Assembly: GCA_021432635.1 (NCBI GenBank)
Contig: MU270026.1
Location: 523,311 to 587,310 of the forward strand
DNA length: 64,000 nt
Source: Thozetella sp. PMI_491
Lineage: Eukaryota; Ascomycota; Sordariomycetes; Chaetosphaeriales; Chaetosphaeriaceae
Reading direction: 5' to 3'
The first letter of the stretch is position 1, and every line of letters begins with the position of its first letter. This document shows, in pieces, positions 35,181 through 49,360 of this stretch. The notes beneath the pieces are model-generated. The model worked only from the letters and a program-made list of their open reading frames with translations, searched no databases and had not been told where the DNA came from. Made by a program: the position numbers and the translations under genes.

Positions 35181-35945
35181 AGGGAGAGGGAAGGTGATGA
35201 CTGCAGCCAGCAGCATGGCGATAATCCAGTCGATGATTGCAAAATTGCCGCATGCAGACAATTTTTATTGTGTCCCTTGGAACTTCCAGATGGGGATATG
35301 TAGAAATGCATGTGAAACACAACACCGTTCGGCGGTATTTGCAGAGTGTAAGGGGCCAATATTGGCACAATATTGAAGAAAAGAGAGTTTAATGCAACTG
35401 TTTCTCTGTGCCCTTGCCCCTGAGACCGAACTACCATCAAGCGTAGCAAAAGCCTAAGGGATTAGACAATTACTTCTCACTGTCCCCTCTTTCTCAATAT
35501 CTAGATCTAGTTGTCTCATACCTCTGGGGAAGCGAGTCACTCACCCTAGGTGTAGACTCGGAGGCACGGAGGCCAGGGGCTAAATGTTTCACATGTTTGC
35601 ATAGCAAAATTTGCTTAATCTGCGGAAAGAATCATAGTGCAAAGAAATTGACAGGCCAAAATGCACAAGCCCGCCCTCCGACACCTGCCCCTGCACACCC
35701 CCCAGAACAAACAATGGCACCGTTGCTGGGTTTGGTCCGTTCCAAAATGCTACCACTCGGGATCTTCCTACTAACTCGTCTCATCCTCCACTGCTTCCAG
35801 GGCAACACGTCAGGTTATCTTCTCCATAAAGTAGCCAGGCCCGATCAATAAAAGTAATTACTTCATTTGCTACTAATCGGAACTTGGAGTCTTCCAGTAG
35901 TGGTAGCACAGGATAGGGGTTTTGGCGTAACGCTGCGCGGCTTCT
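35181..35945. other. intergenic region, no gene seen
   Basis: No convincing coding sequence. The right part is where the missing C-terminal half of the aspartic protease would be expected, but no frame there shows the second catalytic motif. Confidence 0.45.
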
Positions 35946-36455
35946 CTATAGCTGTAGACTGATGGATTTTGTGTATTGACAGCCCATTCTCTTAGGTACT
36001 AAGTCGGTAACGGCATTCCCAACCCCGATCGTCTGGTTTTTAAAGGTGATTCCGGCAAGTGTCACTTTCTCGTGACTGAGAAAACCGGTCGCAATACCGA
36101 CGCCGTACTTGACGCCGAAAGTCTGGTTCTGGATCCGTTGAAAGCTGGAGCTAATATTGTAGGTATCGCCATAGGTGCAATGCGCTTCGGGCAGTTTGGA
36201 GTTGTCGGTGGCGTTGATGCAGCTGAAACCTGTCTGAACGACCCACGTGTCGCTACTCCCGGTATCGACCAAGAGAGAGAAGGGCTCACCTCCGAGAAGA
36301 ACCTCGACATCGAATACAACTTGGAATTTCGTGGCAGTGATGGATGCAAGGTTAGAAGCGGTGTCCCATCGACGAATACGCATAATGGCCCCAGCGGCAG
36401 TGATTGCTGTCATCGTCACCGCTCCAAGGGTAACGAGAGCGTTTCGAAAGTGCAT
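35946..36455 (-). pseudogene. truncated A1 aspartic protease, N-terminal lobe only
   Basis: 169 codons encode a signal peptide (MHFRNALVTLGAVTMTAITAAGA), then VLLGGEPFSLLVDTGSSDTWVV with the first catalytic DTGS, and FGVKYGVGIATGFLSHEKVTLAG. Pepsin-type enzymes need about 330 residues and a second DTG/DSG. Here the frame stops at TAG after KSISLQL, and nothing in the next 400 bp restores the family pattern (the usual DGLLGLG block is missing). The TATA box is retained, so a short secreted product could still be made. Most likely this is a decayed gene. Confidence 0.75.
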
Positions 36456-36570
36456 GGCTAGATGGAATGAGTGGACGAAGTTTACAAACGTATCTGCAAA
36501 AAGGAACCGGAATACTACATTGAAAACGGTCTACTCCGCAACTGGCCGGCTCATGGCAACCATCAGCCGT

Positions 36571-36580
36571 TATATAAATA
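36571..36580 (-). promoter_or_regulatory. TATA box of the truncated protease gene
   Basis: TATTTATATA on the minus strand, 116 bp upstream of ATG 36455. Confidence 0.45.
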
Positions 36581-37087
36581 CGCTCATCTGTGAGTTGAAT
36601 TTACTACAGCTACTACTACCTGTAAGGGCATTGCTACTATTGGCAAGTTCGTCAGTTTTTTAGTTAGGCTCGAGTTGGCAGGGCTTCGAGGGGTAACATC
36701 TCCGCCTCCCTGGGAGGCAGGTAGGCGAAGCCAAGAGCTGAGATAATTAGATTCCCACTGCCTGCTTCTGGCCGGACAGCCGAAAACAAGAACCTCCACT
36801 ATCGCAACTTGTGATTTCTTTAGCTAGGTAGATTAGCAGAAGGTCAACTGGACCCTATGCGCTGTGCGGACGCGGGGACGTGGTGTAAATTCGAGATGCA
36901 GGGATAATATAAGACATTCCGCGTGGTGATTGGTCAGTTCATCAATTTCAAGGCTCCAGCGTTGAATAGCTGACGTCGGCCGAACGAGGCTGCACCGCAT
37001 CCTTACTTGCTATTTTTCGAAACTCCACTAAATTTAGGTATAAATGGGCATGTAGAATAGTTGAATTATTATGAAATCTTTTAAATA
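36581..37087. other. intergenic region, no gene seen
   Basis: About 500 bp between the protease relic promoter and the stop of the beta-propeller gene. A short inverted motif around 36700-36720 (CCTCCCTGGGAGG) is the only structure noted. Confidence 0.4.
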
Positions 37088-38317
37088 CTATCTTTGCGGC
37101 AGCGAGGCAGCAGGAATCGGGAACTGTGCTTCATATGCCTTCCACTTGGTGCCAATGGGCTGAATCAGAGTGTGGCTAGGCCCAGTTTGGTTCATGGCCT
37201 GAACGCCAGTTGTCAAGTAAAGCGGCGTCAGCTCCCCATCGTCGCTGAAGTACAGCTTTGGCCTCTCACGACGCTTAAATACCTGCAAAGACCCATCCGT
37301 AAAAGTCACAGACGAGTTATACGCTTCGTGCAGAGGGAAGTGCCACGGCCCGGTCAAGTTGCGCGCGAATATGTGGGCACCAACTCGGGGCCACTGCTGC
37401 CCGGGGTGCTCGACGAGATCGATGAGCCAGTGGTCGAGAGCATGCCAGTTTCCACGCTTGTCGCGCCACAGAAACGTGTCCTCCGTCCACGTGGGGCTGT
37501 ACTCCGTTATGTTCCAGTCCTGCACCTTCACGAGCGTGTAGTTTCCATCCCAGGTGTCTCCCATGAAGATGGCGTTGTCCTCCACGCCGAGAACAATCTT
37601 GCTATTGGGGTCCTCCTTAGACCAGAGCGGCCAGGGAGCCGGATTAGTCGAGTGGGGATTGAGCGGCGGCGTGGAGCTAAGAATCAGTTTGAAAGGCGAC
37701 CAGGGCCCACGGATGTCGTCCGCGCTAGATACGGAGATGTTGTTCGGCCACTGCTTGTAACTGAAGCTCTGGCATTTCCCTTGCTCGGTGTAGTTCGCGC
37801 CAATGGAGTAGAGGAGATACTTGCGGTCCCATGGGCTGAAGAACACGTAGGCATTGTGGCGGAAGGTCCCGGCGATGGTCTCTGCGTAGTGGAAAGGCCC
37901 TTGCGGGCCAGTCCTTGACTCCGCCCGAATGATTGTGGAATGGGGTCTCCAGCCGGTCAGGCCGCAGCCGTGGGCGAACTGGTCGACAATCAGGTGGAAA
38001 AGGGTGCTGTCCTTCAAGTCTTGAACAATCTGGCCGCCCCACGAGGAGTTGCCGTAGGCCCCATAGTAGCTTGGGCTTGTGGCATCGGTATAGTTGTAAC
38101 CGCCATCTCTCTTGGCTGGGCTAAGATCCAGTCTACCACAGTCCTCGCCGAACCAGCCCGGGTCGCATACGCAGGTCCTGCGACAGGACGGCGACTTAGA
38201 GCCATTGCCACGATGGGGAGTGCATATCCCGTTGAGGCTGCAGTCTTCGTCGGTGGTACACGCTTCCACCTGCCACCAAATGAGGGCGCAGAGCGCGACA
38301 ATGTTCTGGATCTGCAT
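37088..38317 (-). CDS. secreted EGF-domain / five-bladed beta-propeller protein
   Basis: Intronless, 409 aa. The signal peptide MQIQNIVALCALIWWQVEA is followed by an EGF-like module with eight cysteines (CTTDEDCSLNGIC ... CVCDPGWFGEDC). The remaining 330 residues read like the glycosyl-hydrolase-43-type five-bladed propeller: RAESRTGPQGPFHYAETI, SADDIRGPWSPFKLIL, TWTEDTFLWRDKRGNWHALDH and ARNLTGPWHF. There are about ten N-glycosylation sequons. It is probably extracellular and carbohydrate-binding or hydrolytic. Whether the acidic residues needed for GH43 catalysis are all present cannot be judged without alignment. A TATAT motif lies about 70 bp upstream of the ATG. Confidence 0.85.
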   Translation of the reverse strand: MQIQNIVALCALIWWQVEACTTDEDCSLNGICTPHRGNGSKSPSCRRTCVCDPGWFGEDCGRLDLSPAKRDGGYNYTDATSPSYYGAYGNSSWGGQIVQDLKDSTLFHLIVDQFAHGCGLTGWRPHSTIIRAESRTGPQGPFHYAETIAGTFRHNAYVFFSPWDRKYLLYSIGANYTEQGKCQSFSYKQWPNNISVSSADDIRGPWSPFKLILSSTPPLNPHSTNPAPWPLWSKEDPNSKIVLGVEDNAIFMGDTWDGNYTLVKVQDWNITEYSPTWTEDTFLWRDKRGNWHALDHWLIDLVEHPGQQWPRVGAHIFARNLTGPWHFPLHEAYNSSVTFTDGSLQVFKRRERPKLYFSDDGELTPLYLTTGVQAMNQTGPSHTLIQPIGTKWKAYEAQFPIPAASLPQR

Positions 38318-41685
<3,368 letters not shown>

Positions 41686-42596
41686 GTTGTTTGTTATAAA
41701 AAAAGATTCGTCTACAACAAGATCTAGAAGGGAAAAGGAAAATTCTGCTTTAATTAATATTCGCACACTTGTAGCACCGGTCTTGTGGAGCATTACTCTC
41801 TGTTCGTTGGCAACCATGCTTTATGCTGGGGCAGTCACATTCTTCTGGGAGTCGACTTCAATTCCTGCGCCCCAACCACTATCTAGAAATTGAATAGCTG
41901 CTCCCACGGCCCCAGTTGCGTAAATAGTGCACGGCAGCTGGCTCAGCATGAAGAAACGTTGGCTAGGGATTTCAAGCCAATCCAACTCCTATTCGAGTAC
42001 TCGGATTCAAGGCAGAAAGGCCTTGTCAGAAAGGGAGGACATACTATGTACCCAGAGTGGCGGGGAGTACTTGTATATTATCATATAAGGTCCCAAGCAA
42101 CATCTCGGTGCTTGACTGCACGCCCTCCTATGCTTGTGTCTTTGCCTCCGCTGACAATGCGCTACCCTTACTGGAGGGCAGTCTCCTATCTTTTTCGGAG
42201 AACTAACGCTAAGTGGCCCAGAAATTGGGGTTGACGAGTCAGGAGTGGTAAACTCTTGTCAAAGGCTTCGTCACCATCTTTATCTTTGGAGCTTCTATAA
42301 GTGGGCATCACCCCAGCACCCCCCTTTTGCGAATTCACCCCACTTAGTTAAGCCACCTTAGTTAAAACAAAAGCAATGCGAATCTAATGTCCTCCATCGC
42401 ATTTCGTCATCTAGTGGCGCTTTTGTCGACCTGCACGAACTACTCGGTTTGCATCTCGGCCGACTCGACATCGCTTTCCTTGGCTCGCAACCGTCGACTG
42501 CACGCCCGACGTCGAGCATGTAGGTAGCGCCGACAGCTGCTTCACTCTTAACTGCCTTATCGCTGCTTTACCTAACCCTTTAAACATAAGGCAACG
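41686..42596. other. intergenic region, no gene seen
   Basis: 911 bp between katG and the DUF5672 gene. Open frames here are short and show no family features. It should hold the katG 3' end and the DUF5672 promoter. Confidence 0.5.
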
Positions 42597-43621
42597 ATGG
42601 CGCTTGGTTCGGGGCTGTTCCACGGCCCCAAAGCGCTGCGATGGATCTGGGTTGTTTTCATTGCCGCAAATAGCGCCCTGGCTGCATGGTTTCTGTTCGG
42701 AAACCCATCCTTGAGTAGCTTTGTTCAACCCATGGTACGTGCCAACCTTCTCACGGCTCTAGCGATGCAGCCCTACGATTTCCGCACTCTAACGCAATCC
42801 AGTCTCAGTTACTAGGCTCGAGCATAGCGAAGGAGCCATCCTCCAAGTCGACCCCTCACGACAAGATCGCCGTCCTCGTCGAAACGCGAATGCTAGACAA
42901 TCTAGTCCCTCTCCTCTTACATTTCTCGGCCGTTCTTGGGTCATCATGGCATGTCACCTTGTTTACTTTGGAGAGTGTATGGACCATGCCGCCTTCAGCG
43001 CGCTTCCGACGTGCCGTCGAGGAAAATCGTGTCAGCGTCCAGTTCCTACCGCCGGAAACCAAGTTGTCAGAGTGGAAGCATGTCAACTTTTTCCTGACCC
43101 GTCCATGGTTGTGGGAGCAGGTGCAGTCGGCATCCCGCATACTCTTCTTCCAGACGGACAGCATCATCTGCAGCAACTCCAACATGACCGTTGATGACTT
43201 TCTCGAATGGGATTTTGTCGGCGCTCCTCTCAACCCATTCTTCGGCAAGGGCCTCAACGGCGGCCTTTCAATACGCAACCCCAAGATGATTCTCGACATC
43301 CTGGCAAGCCCTTCGAATGATTTTGACGAGAACTGGAAGGCCAATAGAAAGGAGCTATGCATCGAGGATCAGTGGTACTATAACAAAACCCGCGAGTTTG
43401 GTGGGAAACTACCAGACGTGGAGGTTGCACGGCAATTTGCCGTCGAGTCGCTGTGGTACGACCAACCGCTAGGCTTCCACGCCCCTCGACTCTGGAATGC
43501 TGAGCGCATGGATGTGATACAAAAATACTGCCCGGAAGTTGGCTTGATAAATCAAGACCATAAGGTACTCGCTGTCAATGAGACGGACTTGGAAGCGATG
43601 GGCCCGCTTGATGCCGATTGA
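42597..43621 (+). CDS. DUF5672 family type II membrane protein
   Basis: Exons 42597-42734 and 42803-43621 give 318 aa. A single membrane anchor (WIWVVFIAANSALAAWFLFG) near the N-terminus is followed by a lumenal domain with the family marks IAVLVETRMLDNLVPLLLHF, ILFFQTDSIICSNS, FVGAPLNP, LNGGLSIRNP and EDQWYYNK. DUF5672 is a fungal domain resembling glycosyltransferases: the QTDS motif sits where a DxD-like metal site would be, and the protein topology is that of a Golgi enzyme. The actual reaction is unknown. The intron has a GTACGT donor and CCAG acceptor. Confidence 0.85.
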
Positions 43622-44868
43622 AAGGCTAGGAATCAGAGTTTATCATTTGGGCATACCAAAGTATTCGTCATCGGTCTTTCCCCGTCGTACTAGATTGATT
43701 CTAGGAAAATGAGAGAAAAAAAGTTAATAACACAAGAGATCGTGGAAACCGTTGAGGTTGATACAAGCTTCTTGTACCCATCGCCAGAAATAACTACCTT
43801 ACCTATTTTCACGGCTGACAATTACTGCAGTGGAAGAAAAAAAAAGGCCAGAAGGTAGGACTTGACATAATTAATGGCAAGTGTCCTCTTGCGCCCTCAC
43901 GTTGGTCAGCTAAACATTAAAAAGTGCGCAGATTTAAGTCCAACAGTAGCCAAAATAGCACCGCCTTAGGATCCTATGCTCCCTTAAGGCACCGCAGAGA
44001 TGCAAGCATCGTGTTTCGATTCCACTATTAAAGCATCTAACCGCGCTGTTTCTTTAGCAGAATCAACTTCATGCTCTCCTAGGTAATCATTTCGCCGCGA
44101 TCGAGCTGTTTCTATACAGGTACAGGGGTCTGATAGACATCAAACTCAGGTAGGCTAGCAGAGATAGCAATCCTGCGTAAACACCCCAAGGACACGATGT
44201 ATATAGACCTTTCCAGTGGTAAGGCGATGACAAGGTATCTTGTTGTCCGCACTCCAGGAAGAGGAATGAAGTATATCGCGACACCTGACCTTATCATCGT
44301 ACTGGCTAGTGTGAGTGACATTGTTGTACCACGCCCAAGAATGTGCACGAATAAACCAGTCCCGGGCCGTCTTCCGTAAGCAGCTTGATGGGTATAAGTC
44401 TTCCCTCAACGGCGGTCGAGGTTTTAATGGGTACCTCATTAGAGAATCCTTCAACGAGGCTCTTGCTCTGACATCGGAAGATAAGGTTCAGCGGCCCTCA
44501 TGTTTGAGGTAGATGCGGCTGTCCAGCCCCGGAAGTACGGCGAGAAGAATCTGGGGGTCAAAGCCCGTTACTGCCACACCTAATATTACATATCTAGAGC
44601 TATTCAAAGACGAAGGATCAGGCCAGATCTTCTCTGGCTTGGATGCCGGAGCTATTGAATCCCTTGTAGTTCTACTGGTTGTGTCGATCTGAACCGTCTG
44701 ATCCTCCGATTCAACTGAGAAAACCTTATCTCACCCCGTATGGCTATAACTTGATAAACATCACACCTTTTCTACTATGCTCTAGCATTTTCTCACAGTT
44801 ATAATGTTGAAAGAGCTGTTGTGAACCCTGAGGCTATCCCCGCTTCTGCACCCCCCTCCACTAAGCCT
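43622..44868. other. gene-free stretch
   Basis: 1.25 kb, AT-rich at 43640-44000, with only short frames lacking recognisable motifs. Confidence 0.5.
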
Positions 44869-45117
44869 TCAATACACGTTAATATGTAATTCATCGGAGA
44901 GAGGATGGCATAGTATGTATAATGCTTCACTTACATACATACATCCACACACAGCATCACTAGGGTTCTTAGGGAAACAAACGCAGTTAGGGTCGCAGCA
45001 GTCAGAGTACGAACGAGAATTTCCCGGGTCGTTCCTGATTGCTCCACTTGCAGCGGTAGTAGGCGCAGATGTGGCTGCCACAAGTGCGAAAAGTAGGCAT
45101 ATAATTTTAAAATGCAT
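44869..45117 (-). CDS. small secreted cysteine-rich protein (6 Cys)
   Basis: ATG 45117 opens an 82-codon frame: signal peptide MHFKIICLLFALVAATS, a short Thr/Ala/Ser linker, then a compact region with six cysteines in the order CC-x3-C-x-C-x9-C-x-C. The last codons (after CGCMY) look like read-through of an intron, since GTATGT and GTAAGT donors occur there, so the true end is uncertain. Such proteins are typical secreted effectors or surface peptides of fungi. I know no family match. A TATATTTA box lies about 125 bp upstream. Confidence 0.6.
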   Translation of the reverse strand: MHFKIICLLFALVAATSAPTTAASGAIRNDPGNSRSYSDCCDPNCVCFPKNPSDAVCGCMYVSEALYILCHPLSDELHINVY

Positions 45118-45240
45118 TGCGGAAAGTTTCAAATGAATGCTTGAATTAAGAGGGGATTGGCAAGTGGAAGCGTTGTCTTAGGCTTGTACTTGTTGGTCGG
45201 TGGTGCATCCCAGAGCCTTCAATTTGTAAAAGGAGATTGA

Positions 45241-45250
45241 GTAAATATAT
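45241..45250 (-). promoter_or_regulatory. TATA-like box of the 6-Cys secreted protein gene
   Basis: ATATATTTAC on the minus strand, about 125 bp upstream of ATG 45117. Confidence 0.4.
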
Positions 45251-45253
45251 AGA

Positions 45254-47258
45254 TATGCCTTAGACGAATTTTCTGTCCTGCCATATCTCAAGGTGCCAAC
45301 TGGAACGCTGCGCATGGCATCGGCAGATGGTGGAGACCGAGCTTGTCATTCTAGTAGTATGAAGCTGGTGCTGGTTGGGCTCATTCATTCCTATCACCTC
45401 ATTGCCGAAAGATGGTTATTATGTCATCTGGCCATCTTCTCCCCAGCAGCTGCAACAACAATTTTGAGGTGAGCGGTGTGATTCGATGTTCGTTATAAAT
45501 TACCGGAAATTACACTGCAAACGTTGGTTGCTGGTGCAGATGTCGGGAAGTCGCACTGCAAACGTTGGTTGTTGGCACAGATATCGTGGAAAGATCTGAG
45601 AGCCGAAATCTTTGTCTCCGCTGATCTCGAATCTCGGGGCCGACTCTTGTTGTCCTGCTTAAATAGCAGATATCTCGGCCGGATGTTTGACTACGGGCGC
45701 ATTTACCCTTCTTCCTACCAACGGCCTAAGCTCGGGCAACCGGGTTCGTTCCTAGTGCCTCTTGCTAGAATTTCCGGAGAAGAATAGGCAGGCTTACTTA
45801 CGGGTGAACAGGATTATTTCCGTGGTGTTGTGCTCGGGTAAACAGGTTAATTTCGGTGTAGGTGTTGGTGCTTGAATAATTTCATACATTGGTGTGCATC
45901 GTCATAGTCAAAGTGCTCTCCCTTTTCCTAATAAGGATTCAATTTATATGCGCCTTATCCGCAAGGAATTATAGTTCGCCGACTAGGTCGCTGACGTCAA
46001 GCTGCAGGCTGTTGACGACGAGTTACCGAATGTATCTGTTATAAAAACTTTCACAGAACAGCTTCGCTAGCTGGGAGATTACGTTCTATATTCGATGTAC
46101 CCAGACCCAAAGAATTCAATCAGCTAGACCAAACAACGAGACTTGGCCGACACAATGAGCAATTCGGTGCCACCCCTGGAGCTGAAGCATCTCAGCAAGA
46201 AGCCTGGCACAATCGACTGTCCCTTCTGTCACACTCAATCCTTGACTAGAGTCGACAAAAATGTTCTTGTCGGTCCAGCGTAGGTCTCCTTCTCCGGTTC
46301 GGTACACATCCAGATTTATATTGGAATAGACGATAACCGTTTTTCTAGCATTCTGCTGACGCTTGGCTGTATTATTTGCACCGCGCTGGGAGTAGGGCCG
46401 GGAAAGCATGGAGTGAGGGAATACACCCATTATTGCACCAACTGTAATAAAAAGGTTGCGGTTAGACGTCCGACGCAGCCGGTCGCCGATGTGTATGGAC
46501 CAAAGAGGTCGAATTAAATTTGTCTGCATGATCCGCCGCATCTGTCGGCTCTTTAGTTATGGCCTTGCTATTCTACCGATTGCAACATCTGATTACTTCT
46601 CGTTGCGTAGCTTATGCAGTCTGAATGATACCGCCAGTTTGGCGTCTCTAGTCGGCGGTTCTATACAATCGGGTCCCGGGAGATCACTCTAGCCAGATCA
46701 CCTGGAAGTGACGATTGAGCTCCAGGATTTTCTCCTACACTAAGAGTACCCTCTTCAGTGTTGATATTTCAATGGCCGACGACTTGTACAGCTAGTGTGC
46801 GCTGTCTCAGTCGCTACGACAGGGGTGCAGGTGGCCATGGGCACGGCTGTCGTGCTGTTGGGCCGGATGCCACGCACACATACAAATACAATATAATGTA
46901 TTTCTGTTGGTATCATTATGTCTCACCTTGTTTGAGTACATGCAAATAACCCGCAGTGGTGCAGTAACTTGGACTTAGCGAGTGTTGGTGTGCTTGGCCG
47001 ACTGGGAATGGTTGGTCGATGTCATCTTCATCTCAAGGTTGCAGCCAACAGACGCAGAAGACATTAACCCAGGTCGATCTGCTGGCAGAGTCTCGATCGA
47101 AAATTCTCTTCTTGCCACAGTACTGTCCAACAGCAGACTGAAATCCCAAAGGACCCTGCAATGATAGGCCTGTTGCGCATACTATAGATTGGGCAGAGGT
47201 TCGGCAAGTATAACTATGATGAAATGGATGGCTCTATGAAGAGGTACAGCCGACAAGC
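45254..47258. other. gene-poor stretch
   Basis: About 2 kb between the two small secreted protein genes. It holds a 41-bp duplication (45513-45594). A minus-strand frame of 141 codons at 46116-46541 has no recognised motif and is probably spurious. Nothing else is supported. Confidence 0.45.
45513..45594. repeat. 41-bp imperfect tandem duplication
   Basis: CACTGCAAACGTTGGTTG recurs at a 41-bp period, and each copy continues with similar sequence (CTGGTGCAGATGTCGGGAAG, then TTGGCACAGATATCGTGGAA). There are two copies with a handful of differences. Confidence 0.8.
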
Positions 47259-47267
47259 ATAAAAAGA
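47259..47267 (+). promoter_or_regulatory. TATA-like box of the 8-Cys secreted protein gene
   Basis: CATAAAAAG about 113 bp upstream of ATG 47378, followed by a pyrimidine-rich stretch. Confidence 0.4.
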
Positions 47268-47377
47268 TGTGACTTCCTCCTTTGATGCGGTTCTCTTCCC
47301 CATTCAGTATCATCAGCATTCACAACACTTTGCAGCCACCGATATCACTCTATTGGCTTCTTTGCATATTGATCAAA

Positions 47378-47652
47378 ATGCAATTGCTTATTGTGGCTCT
47401 AGTCGTAATGACTACATCCGTCCTGGCCGCACCTTATACCATTGTGAAGCGCGATTGCGTGGATGAGTGCACCAAGAGCTGCATATCGCAGCCAGTTATT
47501 TGTAGTGGGAACGATGCCGGTGGGTTTTGCGTGGCTAACTGCACCCTGGGTATGTTGTCACCTCGACTTTACTACACCGATCTCTCAGGCTAATTGGCTG
47601 CTTGGCTGCAGGATGTCAGGAAAAGTGCAAACACAATGGAGGTAACCCTTAA
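47378..47652 (+). CDS. small secreted peptide with eight cysteines in CxxxC pattern
   Basis: Exons 47378-47549 and 47612-47652 join in phase into 70 aa. The signal peptide is MQLLIVALVVMTTSVLAA. A short propeptide ends in Lys-Arg (24-25), a Kex2 site. The predicted mature peptide is 45 residues starting DCVDEC. Its eight cysteines follow C-x3-C-x3-C-x6-C-x8-C-x3-C-x3-C-x3-C, so two groups have cysteines every fourth residue, as on one face of a helix. This suggests a disulfide-linked helical hairpin. I do not recognise the family. A role as an effector or antimicrobial peptide is possible but not shown. Confidence 0.7.
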
Positions 47653-48976
47653 AGGAGTGTGTGAAAGAGGATAGACTATACAGCCTTGCACCGGTTGGGT
47701 GTTAGGTTCATCCTGCTTCATTGCCACTAAGACGGTCTATCTATTTTTCGCCTATGATGGGACGGGTAGGGTTGATTTTGGTTTCTGATTATCTAGGGAG
47801 CTGTTCCTTGACTGCGTTAGGCAATTAACCCTCGCTAGGAGGGTTAGTTGAGAGCAGACAGGCTTATGTCTCCAGGAACCTGGTTCTATTTGTTTATCAA
47901 TAAGAAATTGTGTCCACTAGATCTGTTGCTTGTGCCAGTATTGAAAGACATATTACTATTTTCGTGAAACTGTAATTGTTTTTCCAAACTTGTGGGGACT
48001 AACTCTACTAAAGCTCCTCTCATCTCATTATGCTTGACCACCTTCCTCGGAGCCGGGCCACCACATACTTCAACCCACCCCGTCCCCAGATCGAGCGGTG
48101 GTCTCATCAGAGTCTAGAGATTCTCGATAGTTGGAACCTTTGATCGTATTGCCCTCCTTCGTCGCTAGCTACCTCGAGCAGTGATGGTCTCACGTGCTCT
48201 AATTTAAACCACTTCTCTAATGATAGAATCCCGATCGCCGTTTCGAGCAAGATTTCAACCCTAGCCTGAATCGGCGACGAAGAGTTTGGCAGCATCTCCA
48301 CACCCTCGAACACGAAGCACACACAATGCTAGTCTCTCGGGTCTATGTCGGCGTAAGTCACAGCGTGTTCTTTTGGGTCGTAACTCCGCTGCTGGAGGGC
48401 TCGATGAATGAGGTGAATACCTAAGATGCCCTCGCAAGACAGTGATGTCAGGACTGCCGAATGTGAAGAAACCAACTCCAAAGACGCTAAGAACTAAATC
48501 ATGGGAGATGTTATACTGGAGGGAAGTAGAGGGAGGGGGGGCGAGGTTCTAGGAAAGAATTGATGAGTTGCGAGCTAAGTACTTTGACGACAGCAAGCCG
48601 TCTTGGACGCGGATTAGACTCTCACCGCTGACAAAAACTTCGAAATAAACGGCTCCATAGCGTAATGCTGACTCCATAGCGGAGCTGGTACAATTCCCTT
48701 TCCACTAGCCCTCCTTACCTGATATCAGGGAAGGGCTCGCCCGGATGCCATACGCAGTTAGCGAGCCAGTAGGGAACCTATGGTTTACGCTGTAACACTG
48801 GCCTACTAGAACTTTATATAAATTCATACTAACAAAACGCCTACCTATACTAAGGACCAATATTTAACGAGAAGGATAATATATATATATATCCATAATT
48901 ATATAGCTATGGAGTCTCCCAGCTGAATATCTCGTGCAGGATTATTTTTGGAGGTTTTCTATACAGTTTTAGCAAT
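47653..48976. other. gene-free stretch
   Basis: 1.3 kb with no supported gene. Around 48830-48900 it is AT-rich, with a TATATATATATA run. Short minus-strand frames at 47886-48322 show no motif. Confidence 0.45.
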
Positions 48977-49360
48977 TCAGAAATCGCCAGGTCCACCAAG
49001 TATTACATCATATAGACGTGCTGGCGGATTCTTAGTGTCCATTCCCATAGAACAACTGGCAGCAACAACCTCCCCGTGCATAATACCGTGCACGAATGCT
49101 TCCCCGATGGGCATAAATTTGTTGGCTGCCAATGGGCAAAAAACATATGGAACGGAGCCTCGGGACTGAATTTCCACTCTCTTATTGTACTGTGATTGGA
49201 GTGTTGTTGACCAAGGTGCGCGAATTTCGCCTAGGTTCGGAAGGCGCCGTAAAATACTTAGTACCAAATCCTCCCGGAAATCTCTGCAGGCTGCGAACTC
49301 CTCGGTTGTATCATCCCTAATGCCGCGCAGACCTAATCGATGACAGGGAAGGACAGCCAA
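48977..49360 (-). pseudogene. remnant of a HET-domain protein C-terminus
   Basis: The minus-strand frame ends ...SVPYVFCPLAANKFMPIGEAFVHGIMHGE, matching the conserved C-terminal block of fungal HET proteins (VPFxLR...YxLVGExYVHGIMDGE). No upstream HET domain (the ~150-residue core with RxWTxQE) can be found on the minus strand in the following kilobase. I read it as the surviving 3' piece of a heterokaryon-incompatibility gene. The short C-terminal extension (DVILGGPGDF) looks like read-through. Confidence 0.55.

Noticed and set aside
46116..46541. 141-codon minus-strand frame as a gene
   Set aside because: No motif, signal peptide, splice support or protein-like conservation; it probably arose by chance.
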